64,000 bases of DNA from Thiohalobacter sp. GTDB taxonomy: Bacteria; Pseudomonadota; Gammaproteobacteria; Thiohalobacterales; Thiohalobacteraceae. Below, piece after piece: positions 47,108 through 58,850 of this stretch (position 1 is the stretch's first letter; every line of letters starts with the position of its first letter). The notes under the pieces were generated by a model. It ran no database searches, was not told the origin of the DNA, and was given only the letters and a program-made list of their open reading frames with translations. The stretch lies in assembly GCF_027000115.1 (NCBI RefSeq), contig NZ_JALTON010000053.1:56793-120792 (forward strand), written 5' to 3'. A program made the position numbers and the translations under genes.

Positions 47108-48130
47108 TCAGGGGTTGGTGACGGTGTCCAGCACGTGGATGGGCCGCGTGGCTTCCATCACCAGCGCGTAGCTCACCTTGTCGAAGGTACGGAACACCAT
47201 CAGCAGGCCGGCGTCCTCGTCCGGCAGCTTGACCTCTTCGCCACCCCCGCCGATCCGGTCGGGGACGGTTTCGCCGGTCTGCCAGATACGCAGCACGTGG
47301 CCGACTTCCATGCCGTCTCGCTGGCCGCGGTTGATCACCACCACCTGGTACTGGCCGATCTGGGTGACGCCGTCGTGGACCGCAATGATGCGGCCCTTGA
47401 CCTCGGCGGCCGGCGCATGGGGCATGAAGGTGGTGTGGATCTCCTCACTGACCACCGGCATCAGGCGGTCGCCGCTGTTGATCTCGCGGGTGGTGCGGGT
47501 GAGCGCCACCGTGGCCGGATCCCCGTAGCGCTGTACCGTGCCGTCGCCGAGATAGATCGCTTCCTTGCCGAGGAATTCGCCGGTATCGGGGTCGACATAG
47601 TCGCGGCCGGCCCGGAACAGCTGATAGCGGGCGTAGGTGTCGTCGGCAATGCCGCGCACGTAGACGCGGTCGCCGGCACCCGTGACCAGGTGCTCGTCGG
47701 CGCTCTGCAGCACGTAGGGCGCCTTCTCCAGTTCGTCATCCTCGACCACCAGCGGCTGGCTGAGGAACTGGCGGATGGCATCCACCGGGATGGTGGGGAT
47801 GGCCTCGCCCAGCGGCGTCGAGCGCACCCGTGGCGAGAGCTTCACGATGCCGCCGCGCTGCAACCGCAGCTGCGGCTTGCCATCGACATAGACCAGGGTA
47901 ATGACATCGCCGGGATAGATGAGGTGGGGGTTCTCGATCTGCGGGTTGACGTACCAGACCTCGGGCCACAGCCAGGGGTCGCGCAGGAAGCGCGCCGAGA
48001 TGTCCCACAGGGTGTCGCCGGGGACCACCACATAGCGGTCCGGGTGCTTGGGGTTGAGGGCGATGTCCTGCGCCCAGGCGATCCCCATCAGGCAGATGGC
48101 AGCGAGCATTCCGAGCAGTTTCTTGGCCAT
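47108..48130 (-). CDS. Exported LysM-domain protein
   Basis: A 340-residue protein with a signal peptide ([19 protein letters not shown]) and one N-terminal LysM peptidoglycan-binding domain ([20 protein letters not shown] to about residue 85). A long beta-rich C-terminal part of unknown role follows ([20 protein letters not shown]). This protein commonly accompanies dprA and def and is a predicted periplasmic cell-wall-associated factor. It is divergent from def across an AT-rich promoter region. Confidence 0.87.
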   Translation of the reverse strand: MAKKLLGMLAAICLMGIAWAQDIALNPKHPDRYVVVPGDTLWDISARFLRDPWLWPEVWYVNPQIENPHLIYPGDVITLVYVDGKPQLRLQRGGIVKLSPRVRSTPLGEAIPTIPVDAIRQFLSQPLVVEDDELEKAPYVLQSADEHLVTGAGDRVYVRGIADDTYARYQLFRAGRDYVDPDTGEFLGKEAIYLGDGTVQRYGDPATVALTRTTREINSGDRLMPVVSEEIHTTFMPHAPAAEVKGRIIAVHDGVTQIGQYQVVVINRGQRDGMEVGHVLRIWQTGETVPDRIGGGGEEVKLPDEDAGLLMVFRTFDKVSYALVMEATRPIHVLDTVTNP

Positions 48131-48236
48131 GGTCGTCCCTTTTCTCGTGCGGCCCCGGATCAGGGCCTCCGGTGCGGCGCCCTCCAATTCCCCCAGCCGG
48201 CGTATAGTGGAAATTGGCGCTTCAATTCCCGTATTA

Positions 48237-48251
48237 TCGCTACGTTAGCGA
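48237..48251. promoter_or_regulatory. Palindrome in the divergent lysM/def promoter region
   Basis: TCGCTA-CGT-TAGCGA is a perfect six-base inverted repeat in an unusually AT-rich stretch between the two divergent start codons. It could be an operator or a short leader hairpin; there is no direct support for either. Confidence 0.25.
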
Positions 48252-48304
48252 GTTACTTTAGCAATATATGTAGACCCTTTAAAGACGTTTGTGACGGACC
48301 GCAC

Positions 48305-48835
48305 ATGGCCAAGCTCGAAATCCTCCATTTCCCCGATCCGCGGCTGCGCACCGTGGCCGAGCCGGTGGCCGAGGTCGACGACAGCCTGCGCGCGCTGATC
48401 GACGACATGTTCGAGACCATGTACGAGGCCCCCGGCATCGGGCTGGCCGCGACCCAGGTCAATGTCCACAAGCGGCTGCTGGTCTGCGACGTCAGCGAGG
48501 ATCGCAGCGAGCCGCGGGTCTTCATCAACCCCGAGATCCTCGAGCGCCGCGGCGAGGAGGAGATGGAGGAAGGCTGTCTCTCGGTGCCCGGCATCTACGA
48601 CCGGGTGCAGCGCGCCGAGTGGATCCGGGTGCGGGCACTGGGCCGCGACGGGCAGCCTTTCGAGCTGGAGGCCGACGGCCTGCTGGCGGTCTGCATCCAG
48701 CACGAGATCGACCATCTGGACGGCAAGCTGTTCGTCGACTATCTCTCCAGCCTCAAGCGCCAGCGCATCCGCAAGAAGCTGGAAAAGGGCCGCAGGCTGG
48801 CCCCGGCCGCCCGCCAGCCCGAACCCGTCATCTGA
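48305..48835 (+). CDS. def: Peptide deformylase
   Basis: A 176-residue metalloenzyme that removes the formyl group from new proteins. All three motifs are present: [18 protein letters not shown] and QHEIDHLDG. First gene of def-fmt-rsmB-DUF4390-ntrYX-trkAH. The C-terminal tail ([11 protein letters not shown]) is basic, as expected for ribosome contact. Confidence 0.96.
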   Translation: MAKLEILHFPDPRLRTVAEPVAEVDDSLRALIDDMFETMYEAPGIGLAATQVNVHKRLLVCDVSEDRSEPRVFINPEILERRGEEEMEEGCLSVPGIYDRVQRAEWIRVRALGRDGQPFELEADGLLAVCIQHEIDHLDGKLFVDYLSSLKRQRIRKKLEKGRRLAPAARQPEPVI

Positions 48836-48907
48836 TCCGCGTACCGCAGGCGCCTCGATCCGGGTATCCTTGCCAGCCCATCCAGAGCCACTCGGGAAAG
48901 GGGTTCC

Positions 48908-49852
48908 ATGCGCATCGTCTTCGCCGGCACGCCGGACTTCGCCGTGCCCACCCTGGCCGCCCTCGCCGCCAGCCCCCACGAAACGGTGGCGGTCTATACC
49001 CAGCCGGACCGCCCCGCCGGCCGGGGCCGCAAGTTGCGCCCGAGCCCGGTCAAGGCGCTGGCCACCGAGCTGGGGCTGCCGGTGGCACAGCCGGCAAGCC
49101 TGCGCGATCCCGACGCCCAGGCGAGGCTCGCCGAATACCGGCCCGACCTGATGGTGGTGGTGGCCTACGGGCTGATCCTGCCGCAGGCGGTGCTGGACCT
49201 GCCGCCCCGCGGGTGCGTGAACCTGCATGCCTCGCTGCTGCCGCGCTGGCGCGGTGCCGCGCCCATCCAGCGGGCCATCCTTGCCGGCGACCCGGAAACG
49301 GGCGTCACCCTGATGCAGATGGAGGCGGGGCTCGACACCGGCCCCATGCTGGCCAGCGTACGCTGTCCGATCGGCGAGCAGGACACCGCCGGCGAGCTGC
49401 ACGACCGGCTGGCACGGCTGGGCGCGGAGCTGCTGGCATCGCATCTGGATGACCTCGCGGCCGGCCGGCTGGTCCCCGTGCCCCAGCCCGAGGACGGGGT
49501 CACCTACGCCGAGAAGCTCGACAAGTCCGAGGCGCCCCTGGACTGGCGCCGCGATGCCGCTGCATTGCTGCGCCAGGTGAATGCCTTCAATCCCTGGCCG
49601 GTTGCCCAGACCCTGTTTCGCGGCCAGCCGCTGCGGGTGTGGCGGGCACAGCGGCTGGCCGAGCGCGCGGACGCTGCGCCCGGCACTGTAATCGCCGCCG
49701 GCCGCGAGGGCGTCGACGTCGCCACCGGCGAGGGCGTGCTGCGGCTGACCCAGGTGCAGCTCCCGGGCGGCCGGCGCATCAGCGGGGGCGACCTTGCCAA
49801 TGCCCAGCGGCCCGTCGGCGAGCGCCTCGGCGTGGAGGGCGCGGCATCGTAG
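48908..49852 (+). CDS. fmt: Methionyl-tRNA formyltransferase
   Basis: A 314-residue enzyme that formylates initiator Met-t[18 protein letters not shown] at the start, [20 protein letters not shown] with the catalytic Asn and His, and [19 protein letters not shown] are typical. It follows def by 72 bases and has GGAAAGG upstream. Its stop abuts the rsmB coding region. Confidence 0.96.
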   Translation: MRIVFAGTPDFAVPTLAALAASPHETVAVYTQPDRPAGRGRKLRPSPVKALATELGLPVAQPASLRDPDAQARLAEYRPDLMVVVAYGLILPQAVLDLPPRGCVNLHASLLPRWRGAAPIQRAILAGDPETGVTLMQMEAGLDTGPMLASVRCPIGEQDTAGELHDRLARLGAELLASHLDDLAAGRLVPVPQPEDGVTYAEKLDKSEAPLDWRRDAAALLRQVNAFNPWPVAQTLFRGQPLRVWRAQRLAERADAAPGTVIAAGREGVDVATGEGVLRLTQVQLPGGRRISGGDLANAQRPVGERLGVEGAAS

Positions 49853-49890
49853 CCGCCGCGCGCAAGCCGCGTGCCGCGGCCGCCCGTGCC

Positions 49891-51165
49891 GTGCGCGCGG
49901 TGTTCGAACAGGGGCGCTCGCTCAGCGACTGCCTCCCGCCCCTGCTGGACGCCCTGCCCGTGCGCGATCGCGGCCTGGCGCAGGAACTCGCCTATGGCAC
50001 GCTGCGCTGGTACCGCCGTCTCGACGCCCTGCTCGACACCTTTCTGGACAAGCCGCTCAAGCGCAAGGACAGCGATCTGCGCGCGCTGCTGCTGGTCGGG
50101 CTGTATCAATTGCTGTATCTCGACACCCCGGCCCATGCCGCTGTCAACGAGACGGTGGCGGCCGTGCCGGCGTCAAAGCGCTGGGCCCGCGGCCTGGTCA
50201 ACGGGGTGTTGCGCACCGCCCAGCGCGCGGCGGGTACGCGGCTCGAGACGCTGGACGACGATCCCGGCGTGCGCCTGTCGCACCCGGACTGGCTGCTCGA
50301 GGCCTGGCGCCGCGACTGGGGCGCGGCGCTCGCCGAAGGGATCGCAGCGGCCAACAACGCCCGTCCGCCCATGGTGCTGAGGGTCAACCGCCGGCGCATG
50401 GCGCGGGACGAATACCTCGCGCGGCTGGTCGCGGCCGGCATCGAGGCGCGCGCGCTCCCCGGGCCGGACGCGGTGCAGCTGGCCCGGCCGTTGCCGGTGG
50501 CCGAACTGCCGGGCTTTGCCGAGGGCGAGGTATCGGTGCAGGACGCCGCCGCCCAGTGGGCCGCCGAGCTGCTGGAGCCGGGGCCGGGACAGCGGGTGCT
50601 CGATGCCTGCGCCGCGCCGGGCGGCAAGACGGCGCACATCGCCGAGCGCGAACCGGGGCTGGCGGCACTGGTGGCGCTGGATGTCGACGCCGGGCGGCTG
50701 GGGCGTGTGCGCGACAACCTGCAACGGCTGGGGCTGGCCGCCGACTGCATGCAAGGGGATGCGGCGCAGCCCGGCGACTGGTGGGACGGGCAGCCCTTCG
50801 ACCGCATCCTGCTCGATGCGCCCTGCTCCGCCACCGGTGTGATTCGGCGCCACCCGGATATCAAATGGCTGCGTCGCGCCTCGGACATCGAAGCCCTTGC
50901 CACGACGCAGGCCGCCATGCTCGATGCCCTGTGGCCGTTGCTGGCACCAGGCGGTATGCTTCTGTACGCAACCTGTTCCACCCTGCGAGCCGAGAACGAC
51001 TGCCAGCTGACCGCGTTCCTCGAGCGCACGCCCGGGGCGCGGGTCCGGCCGATCGGGCAGGCTGCCGAGGTCGAGGTGGCGCAGGGCTGGCAGCTGCTGC
51101 CGGGGCAGGGCCTGCCGCCGGGTCACGACGGCTTCTACTACGCACGCCTCGAAAGGGAATCATGA
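49891..51165 (+). CDS. rsmB: 16S rRNA (cytosine-967-C5)-methyltransferase RsmB
   Basis: About 424 residues from this GTG. It has an N-terminal NusB-like domain (VFEQGRSLSDCLPPLL), then a SAM methyltransferase core with DACAAPGGKTAHIAE, the catalytic cysteine in DAPCSATGVIRRHPDIKWLR and YATCSTLRAENDC. Homology suggests the protein should begin some 14 codons earlier (RKPRAAAARAVRAV matches the family), but no ATG, GTG or TTG lies there. The codons just before are ATC and GTA, overlapping the fmt stop. The start is therefore uncertain; the product is not. Confidence 0.9.
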   Translation: MRAVFEQGRSLSDCLPPLLDALPVRDRGLAQELAYGTLRWYRRLDALLDTFLDKPLKRKDSDLRALLLVGLYQLLYLDTPAHAAVNETVAAVPASKRWARGLVNGVLRTAQRAAGTRLETLDDDPGVRLSHPDWLLEAWRRDWGAALAEGIAAANNARPPMVLRVNRRRMARDEYLARLVAAGIEARALPGPDAVQLARPLPVAELPGFAEGEVSVQDAAAQWAAELLEPGPGQRVLDACAAPGGKTAHIAEREPGLAALVALDVDAGRLGRVRDNLQRLGLAADCMQGDAAQPGDWWDGQPFDRILLDAPCSATGVIRRHPDIKWLRRASDIEALATTQAAMLDALWPLLAPGGMLLYATCSTLRAENDCQLTAFLERTPGARVRPIGQAAEVEVAQGWQLLPGQGLPPGHDGFYYARLERES

Positions 51166-51761
51166 CGGCTAGCATCAGCGCATCGACCGGCGGACGGCCC
51201 CCTGCCCTGGCCGGGCTGCTTGTGCTGCTGATGGCCATGACCCTGCTCGCCAGCCCCGGCGCCTGGTCCGGGGGCGAGTTCCGGGTCATCAATGCCGAGG
51301 CGCACCTGGTCGAGGGCGTGTACCGGGTGGATGCCAACATTGCGTTCGAACTCAATGATCCGGTGCGCGAGGCGCTGGTCAACGGCGTGCCGCTGGTATT
51401 CGAGATCGACCTGCGCATTCGGCGTCCCCGGGAATGGCTGTGGGACGAAACGGTGGCCACGCTGGTGCAGCGCTACCAGCTGCGCTACCACGCCCTGAGC
51501 AACCGCTACGTCGTGCGTCATCTCAACACCGCCGGCCAGCACAGTTTCGCCAGTCCGGGCGATGCCCTCTATCACATCGGCTCGGTGCGCGGCCTGCCGC
51601 TGATCGACCAGGCCCTGCTGGAGCCGGGCGTGCCCTACGAGGCCGGCATCCGCGCCCGGCTGGACATCGAATCCCTGCCCTCGCCCATGCAGGTGGTGGC
51701 CTATGTCAGCCGCAACTGGTGGCTGGACAGCGACTGGTACACATGGCCGCTCGCACCCTGA
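51162..51761 (+). CDS. DUF4390 exported protein
   Basis: A 199-residue protein with a signal peptide (ALAGLLVLLMAMTLLASPGAWS) and a DUF4390 domain (FRVINAEAHLVEGVYRVDAN, LRIRRPREWLWDETVATL, RNWWLDSDWYTWPL). It is regularly found between rsmB and ntrY, overlapping both here (4 and 19 bases). The function is unknown; the coupling suggests a link with the NtrY sensor. Confidence 0.87.
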   Translation: MTASISASTGGRPPALAGLLVLLMAMTLLASPGAWSGGEFRVINAEAHLVEGVYRVDANIAFELNDPVREALVNGVPLVFEIDLRIRRPREWLWDETVATLVQRYQLRYHALSNRYVVRHLNTAGQHSFASPGDALYHIGSVRGLPLIDQALLEPGVPYEAGIRARLDIESLPSPMQVVAYVSRNWWLDSDWYTWPLAP

Positions 51762-53905
51762 CCCGATTCGGCCGCGGCCTGTGGCCGATGTTGGTGCTGT
51801 TCGCCCTGCTGCTGGTGTCGCTGACATTCATGAGCGATGCCACGCACAATTCGGAGCGTTTCGGGCGGCTGTACGCCCTGCTGCTGCTCACCAATGCGGC
51901 AGGCCTGATCGTGCTCACGGTGCTGATCGGCAGCAACCTGTTCTGGCTGGTACGCCAGTACCGCGGCCGTGCCCCGGGCGCCCGGCTCACGGCCCGGCTG
52001 GTAGCCATGTTCGTCATCATCGCCGTGCTCCCGGTGTCGGTCGTCTACTACTTCTCGCTGCAGTTCCTGCATCGCGGCATCGACAGCTGGTTCGACGTGC
52101 GCATCGAGAAATCGCTGGAGGACGCGCTGGACCTCAGCCGCGCGGCCTTCGATGTGCGGCTGCGCGACCTGCTGCACAAGACTCAGGCGCTTGCCGATGA
52201 ACTCACCGAGGTACCCTCGCCGCTGGCCCCCCTCAGCCTCTACGACCTGCGGGTACGTTCGGCGGCCCTGGAACTCACCCTGATTGGCACCAACGGCCGC
52301 ATCATCGCCTCCAGCTCGGTGGATCCCACCCGCATCGTGCCGGACCGGCCGGGTGAGGCGGTATTGCTGCAACTGCGCCAGGGGCAGCCCTACGTGGGCC
52401 TCGATCCCGCGGGGGAAGCGGGCCTGCGCGCGCGTGCCGTGGTGCCGGTGCCGGCCAGGCGGCCCACGGACGAGCCACGCATCCTGCAGGCCTTGTACGA
52501 GATCCCGGAACGGCTCGGCGAGAAGGCCGACAGCGTGCAGGAGGCCTATGCGCGCTACAAGGAACTCGCCTACCTGCGCAAGCCGCTGAAGCAGAGTTAC
52601 ACCCTCACCCTGTCCGTGGTGCTGGCGCTCAGCCTGCTGTCCGCGGTCTGGGGCGCCTTCCATGCCGCACGCAAGCTGGTGGCGCCGATCCGCGAACTGG
52701 CCGAGGGCACGCGCGCGGTGGCCGACGGCGACTACAGCAAGCAACTGGCTGCCGCCAGCAACGACGAGCTCGGCTTCCTGGTGCAGTCCTTCAACGTCAT
52801 GACCCGGCGCCTGGCCCTGGCGCGGGACGAGGCGCGGCGCAGCCAGCGCCAGGTCGAGGGCCAGCGCGCCTATCTCGAGACCCTGCTGGGTTCGTTGTCC
52901 TCCGGCGTCATCAGCCTGTCGCCCGACCTGCACCTGCGGACCGTCAACGGCGCGGCCAGCAGCATTCTCGGCGTGCCGCTGGGCGAGGCGGTGGGCCAGG
53001 ATCTCAACCAGGTGCTGGCGCGCCATCCCTTCCTGCGCCCGCTGGTGGATGCCGTGGTCGATCATCTGGGCGAGCCGTCCGGCCAGTGGGACGAGGAGAT
53101 CATCCTGTTCGGCCCCCGCGGTCGCCAGGTGCTGATTGCGCGCGGCGCCCGCCTGCCCGGGGGTGGCGACCGGCCTGGCGGGCTGGTGATGGTGTTCGAC
53201 GACATCACCGCGTTGCTGCAGGCGCAGCGCGATGCCGCCTGGGGCGAGGTGGCGCGGCGGCTGGCGCACGAGATCAAGAATCCGCTCACCCCCATACAGC
53301 TCTCGGCCGAGCGCCTGCGTCGCAAGTATCTGCCACGCATGGAACCCTCCGAGGGCGAGGTGCTGGACCGCGCCACCCATACCATCGTTGCCCAGGTCGA
53401 GGCCATGAAGGAGATGGTCAACGCCTTCTCCGAATACGCCCGGCCGCCGCAGATGGTCAGCGGCCAGGTGGATCTGAATGCGCTGGTACGGGAGGTGGTC
53501 GAACTCTACCAGGGCATGCGCCCGGCGGTGGCGGTGCGCCTGGATCTCGACCCCCTGCCCGCGATCGAGGCCGATGCCAACCGCCTGCGCCAGCTGCTGC
53601 ACAACCTGATCAAGAATGCGCGCGAGGCGGCAGGCGGCCGCGAGGATGCCGAGATCCGCATCAGTACCCGGGTGCAGGAAGCCGAGGGTGCGCGCTTCGT
53701 CGACCTGTCGGTGGCCGACAACGGGCCGGGATTCGACGAGGCCATGCTGGACAAGCTGTTCGAACCCTATGTCACCACCAAGCCCCGGGGTACCGGGCTG
53801 GGGCTGGCCATCGTCAAGAAGATCGTCGAGGAACACGGCGGTTCCATCCACGTCGGCAACCGTGCCAGCGGTGGCGCCTACGTACGGGTGCGGCTGCGGG
53901 TGTAG
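51743..53905 (+). CDS. ntrY: NtrY-like membrane sensor histidine kinase
   Basis: A 720-residue kinase. There are two N-terminal transmembrane segments (about 15-32 and 45-66), a third near 85-105, a periplasmic sensing region, another helix near residue 290, then HAMP, PAS (LETLLGSLSSGVISLSPDLH), and the phospho-acceptor histidine in RRLAHEIKNPLTPIQLSAER. ATPase boxes N (HNLIKNAREAA) and G (GTGLGLAIVKKIVEEHGG) follow. NtrY senses nitrogen, redox or envelope conditions in different bacteria and phosphorylates NtrX. Confidence 0.92.
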   Translation: MAARTLTRFGRGLWPMLVLFALLLVSLTFMSDATHNSERFGRLYALLLLTNAAGLIVLTVLIGSNLFWLVRQYRGRAPGARLTARLVAMFVIIAVLPVSVVYYFSLQFLHRGIDSWFDVRIEKSLEDALDLSRAAFDVRLRDLLHKTQALADELTEVPSPLAPLSLYDLRVRSAALELTLIGTNGRIIASSSVDPTRIVPDRPGEAVLLQLRQGQPYVGLDPAGEAGLRARAVVPVPARRPTDEPRILQALYEIPERLGEKADSVQEAYARYKELAYLRKPLKQSYTLTLSVVLALSLLSAVWGAFHAARKLVAPIRELAEGTRAVADGDYSKQLAAASNDELGFLVQSFNVMTRRLALARDEARRSQRQVEGQRAYLETLLGSLSSGVISLSPDLHLRTVNGAASSILGVPLGEAVGQDLNQVLARHPFLRPLVDAVVDHLGEPSGQWDEEIILFGPRGRQVLIARGARLPGGGDRPGGLVMVFDDITALLQAQRDAAWGEVARRLAHEIKNPLTPIQLSAERLRRKYLPRMEPSEGEVLDRATHTIVAQVEAMKEMVNAFSEYARPPQMVSGQVDLNALVREVVELYQGMRPAVAVRLDLDPLPAIEADANRLRQLLHNLIKNAREAAGGREDAEIRISTRVQEAEGARFVDLSVADNGPGFDEAMLDKLFEPYVTTKPRGTGLGLAIVKKIVEEHGGSIHVGNRASGGAYVRVRLRV

Positions 53906-53996
53906 CCTTCATCCACGCCGGTGGCCTTGGCCGGCACGGCGGCAGTATACTGGACGGAACCGGAACCGCCGGAACCGGACAAGCTGCCAACAACTG

Positions 53997-55367
<1,371 letters not shown>

Positions 55368-55395
55368 CGCCTTTCGCGGGCAAGGGAACAGAGCC

Positions 55396-56769
55396 ATGAA
55401 GATCATCATTCTGGGGGCAGGCCAGGTCGGTGCGTCGGTGGCGCACAACCTCGCCAGCGAGTTCAACGACATCACCGTGGTCGACCAGGACGCCCGTCTG
55501 CTGCGGGAACTGCAGGATCGCCTCGACATCGGCACGGTCAACGGACATGCCGCGCACCCGGACGTGCTGCTGCAGGCCGGCGCCGAGGATGCGGACATGG
55601 TGATCGCGGTGACCAACAGTGACGAAGTGAACATGGTCGCCTGCCAGGTGGCCTATACCCTGTTCCATACGCCGACCAAGATTGCCCGCGTGCGCGCCGC
55701 GGAGTATCTGGAGCACAGCCGGCTGTTCAGCCAGGAGGCCCTGCCCATCGACGTGCTGATCAGCCCGGAGGAGCTGGTCACCGAATATGTGGAACACCTG
55801 ATCGAGCATCCCGGCGCCCTGCAGGTGCTGGACTTCGCCGGTGGCCGCGTGCAGCTGGTCGCGGTGCGCGCCTACCATGGCGGGCCGCTGGTCGGGCATC
55901 AGCTCCGGTCGCTGGGCGAGCACATGCCCGGTATCGAGGTGCGGGTGGCAGCCATCTTCCGCCGCGGACGGCCCATCATTCCCGAGGGAGACACTATCAT
56001 CGAGGTCGATGACGAGGTCTTTTTCGTTGCCGCCCGCGAGCACATTCGCGAGGTCATGGCCGAACTGCGCGAAGTCGACAAGCCGGTACGGCGGGTCATC
56101 CTGGCCGGTGGCGGCAACATCGGCCTGCGTCTCGCACAGGCGCTGGAGGACCGGTGCCAGGTCAAACTCATAGAGCGCGATCCCGAACGGGCGCGCATGC
56201 TCTCGGAGCGGCTCGATCGCGCCATTGTGCTGCTGGGCGACGCCGCCGACGAGGAGTTGCTGCTGGAAGAGAACATAGAGAACACGGACGTGTTCTGTGC
56301 GCTCACCAACGACGAGGAGGCGAACATACTTTCGGGCATGCTGGCCAAGCGCCTGGGTGCCCGACGGGTGATGTCGCTGATCAATCGCGCTGCCTACGTG
56401 GATCTGGTACAGAGTGACGTCATCGACATCGCGTTGTCTCCGCAACAGGCGACCATCGGCAGCCTGCTGGCACATGTCCGGCGCGGCGATGTGGTGGCGG
56501 TGCATTCCCTGCGTCGTGGCGCAGCCGAGGCCATAGAGGCGGTTGCCCACGGGGATGGCCGGACCTCGAAAGTGGTGGGTCGGCGCATCGACGAGATCGA
56601 CCTGCCGCCGGGCACGACCATCGGCGCCATCGTGCGGGGCGACAAGGTGCTTGCCGCCCATCACGATACCGTGATCGAGACAGGCGACCACGTGATCCTG
56701 TTTCTGGTGGACAAGAGTCGCATTCCGGACGTCGAGCGCCTGTTTCAGGTTGGCGTATTCTTTCTCTGA
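55396..56769 (+). CDS. trkA: Trk potassium uptake regulatory subunit TrkA
   Basis: A 457-residue cytoplasmic protein with two RCK (NAD-binding plus TrkA-C) units. The first begins [19 protein letters not shown], the second [20 protein letters not shown] near residue 234. It gates TrkH in response to nucleotides. Followed 11 bases later by trkH. Confidence 0.96.
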   Translation: MKIIILGAGQVGASVAHNLASEFNDITVVDQDARLLRELQDRLDIGTVNGHAAHPDVLLQAGAEDADMVIAVTNSDEVNMVACQVAYTLFHTPTKIARVRAAEYLEHSRLFSQEALPIDVLISPEELVTEYVEHLIEHPGALQVLDFAGGRVQLVAVRAYHGGPLVGHQLRSLGEHMPGIEVRVAAIFRRGRPIIPEGDTIIEVDDEVFFVAAREHIREVMAELREVDKPVRRVILAGGGNIGLRLAQALEDRCQVKLIERDPERARMLSERLDRAIVLLGDAADEELLLEENIENTDVFCALTNDEEANILSGMLAKRLGARRVMSLINRAAYVDLVQSDVIDIALSPQQATIGSLLAHVRRGDVVAVHSLRRGAAEAIEAVAHGDGRTSKVVGRRIDEIDLPPGTTIGAIVRGDKVLAAHHDTVIETGDHVILFLVDKSRIPDVERLFQVGVFFL

Positions 56770-56780
56770 GGCGACTGCAC

Positions 56781-58232
56781 GTGCAGCTAGTTGCCATCCA
56801 GCGCATCCTGGGTTTGCTGCTGATCCTGTTCAGCAGCACCATGCTGCCGCCGGTGGTCGTATCCCTTGTCTACGACGACGGCTCGGCGGCGCCTTTCCTC
56901 GATGCCTTTGGCCTCATTCTTCTGGCAGGTCTGATCTTCTGGCTGCCGGTGCGCAGGCATCAGCGCGAGCTGCGGTTGCGCGACGGCTTCCTGGTGGTGG
57001 TCCTGTTCTGGGCAGTGCTGGGTCTGGTGGGCGCCGTGCCCTTTGCGCTCAGCGAGAACCCGCACATGTCGCTGACCGACTCGGTGTTCGAGTCATTGTC
57101 GGGGCTGACCACCACCGGCGCCACCGTGATCACCGGGATCGATCATCTGCCGCCTTCCATCCTGTTCTATCGCCAGGAGCTGCAGTGGCTGGGCGGCATG
57201 GGCATCATCGTGCTGGCAGTTGCGGTACTGCCCATGCTCGGCATCGGCGGCATGCAGCTGTATCGCGCGGAGACACCGGGGCCGATGAAGGATTCCAAGC
57301 TCACGCCGCGCATCACCGAGACGGCGAAGGCGCTCTGGTACATCTATCTCAGCCTGACCGTCGCTTGCGCGCTGGCCTACTGGCTGGCCGGCATGGAGCC
57401 CTTCGATGCCATTGCGCACAGCTTCTCGACCGTGGCCATCGGCGGTTTCTCCACCCATGATCTGAGCATCGGGTATTTTCAGAACCAGCTCATAGAGACG
57501 GTGGCGGTGGTCTTCATGCTGCTGTCGGGCATCAATTTCGCGCTGCACTTCACTGCCTGGCGCGCGCTCAGCCTGCGGCCCTACGCGGCCGATTCTGAGG
57601 TGCGTACCTATTTCGCGGTACTGGGCGGGGCCGCACTGATCACCGTGGCCTATCTCGCGTACACGGAGACCTTCGATGACTGGAGCGATACCCTGCATCA
57701 CGGCATCTTCCAGGTGGTCTCCATCGGCACCACCACCGGCTTTACCACCACGGCCTATCATGTCTGGCCGGGCTTTCTGCCGGTGCTGCTGCTGTTCATC
57801 AGTTTCATCGGCGGCTGTGCCGGCTCCACCGGCGGCGGCATGAAGGTCATCCGGTTTCTGCTGCTGGTCAAGCAGGGCGCGCGCGAGGTGCGCCGGCTGG
57901 TCCACCCCAGTGCACAGATTCCGGTCAAGGTGAACAACAAGCCCATGCCGGACGCGGTGATGGACGCGGTGTGGGGCTTCTTCGCCACCTACATCGCGGC
58001 CTTCGCGGTGATGATGCTGATCCTGATGGCGACCGGACTGGACCAGGTCACCGCCTTCTCCGCCGTGGCTGCCTGCATCAACAACCTCGGCCCCGGACTC
58101 GGCGAAGTGGGGTTCCACTATGCCGATCTGAATGACCTGTCCAAATGGGTGCTGAGTTTCGCCATGCTGCTCGGGCGGCTGGAGATCTTCACTCTGCTGG
58201 TCCTGCTCACTCCGGCCTTCTGGCGCCGATGA
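56781..58232 (+). CDS. trkH: Trk potassium uptake channel subunit TrkH
   Basis: A 483-residue membrane protein starting with GTG. The four pore-loop repeats with selectivity-filter glycines are visible (GLTTTGATVITG, FSTVAIGGFSTHD, IGTTTGFTTTAYHVWP, INNLGPGLGEVG), as is GGCAGSTGGGMKVIRFLLL. With TrkA it forms the potassium uptake system. Its stop overlaps the next ATG (ATGA). Confidence 0.95.
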   Translation: MQLVAIQRILGLLLILFSSTMLPPVVVSLVYDDGSAAPFLDAFGLILLAGLIFWLPVRRHQRELRLRDGFLVVVLFWAVLGLVGAVPFALSENPHMSLTDSVFESLSGLTTTGATVITGIDHLPPSILFYRQELQWLGGMGIIVLAVAVLPMLGIGGMQLYRAETPGPMKDSKLTPRITETAKALWYIYLSLTVACALAYWLAGMEPFDAIAHSFSTVAIGGFSTHDLSIGYFQNQLIETVAVVFMLLSGINFALHFTAWRALSLRPYAADSEVRTYFAVLGGAALITVAYLAYTETFDDWSDTLHHGIFQVVSIGTTTGFTTTAYHVWPGFLPVLLLFISFIGGCAGSTGGGMKVIRFLLLVKQGAREVRRLVHPSAQIPVKVNNKPMPDAVMDAVWGFFATYIAAFAVMMLILMATGLDQVTAFSAVAACINNLGPGLGEVGFHYADLNDLSKWVLSFAMLLGRLEIFTLLVLLTPAFWRR

Positions 58233-58807
58233 ACGAGGAGCGGCGCGAGACCTGGGACCGGCGCCACGCCACGGCCGGGGGCGCGCCCGCCGCTGCCGAT
58301 GTGTTGCGCCAGAACCGTCACCTCCTCCCCGCCCGCGGCATGGCACTGGATCTCGCCTGCGGCCGCGGCGGCAATGCCCTGCTGCTGGCGGCGGCCGGGC
58401 TGGAGACCCATGCCTGGGACCTGTCGCCGGTGGCCATCGGAGCGCTGCACGCCGAGGCCGCAGCGCGGGGGCTGCCGATACAGGCGCAGGTGCGGGATGT
58501 GGTCGCCGACCCGCCGCCCCCCGAGGCCTTCGACGTGATCGTGGTCAGCCACTTTCTGGAGCGCGCACTGGCGCCGGCACTGATCGAGGCCCTGCGCGCC
58601 GGCGGCCTGCTGTTCTACCAGACCTTTACCCGCGAGCGGGTCGGTGACGCGGGCCCGCGCAATCCCGATTACCGGCTGGCCCCGAACGAGCTGCTCGAAC
58701 TGTTCCGCCCCCTGTGCCTGCGCGTCTATCGCGAGGAAGGCTGGCTGGGCGACACCGGGCGCGGCTGGCGGGATCGCGCCATGCTGGTGGGCGAACGCAC
58801 GGGCTGA
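58229..58807 (+). CDS. Class I SAM-dependent methyltransferase (TehB-like)
   Basis: A 192-residue methyltransferase with the SAM-binding motif ALDLACGRGGNALLLAAAG near residue 40 and FDVIVVSHFLERAL further on. ERRETWDRRHATAGG at the start resembles the TehB/thiopurine group that can methylate tellurite, selenite or small thiols. The substrate is unknown. It overlaps trkH by four bases and ends the long plus-strand run that begins at def. Confidence 0.82.
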   Translation: MNEERRETWDRRHATAGGAPAAADVLRQNRHLLPARGMALDLACGRGGNALLLAAAGLETHAWDLSPVAIGALHAEAAARGLPIQAQVRDVVADPPPPEAFDVIVVSHFLERALAPALIEALRAGGLLFYQTFTRERVGDAGPRNPDYRLAPNELLELFRPLCLRVYREEGWLGDTGRGWRDRAMLVGERTG

Positions 58808-58818
58808 ATGAAAAAGGC

Positions 58819-58845
58819 AAGAGGCCCTGCGATGCAGGGCCTCTT
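58819..58845 (-). terminator. Terminator of the chemoreceptor gene (possibly bidirectional)
   Basis: AAGAGGCCCTGC and GCAGGGCCTCTT form a perfect twelve-base stem around GAT. On the minus strand it is followed by GCCTTTTTC, a terminator for the chemoreceptor whose stop is six bases away. On the plus strand the methyltransferase stop precedes it, but no U tract follows. Confidence 0.75.
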
Positions 58846-58850
58846 GCGGG

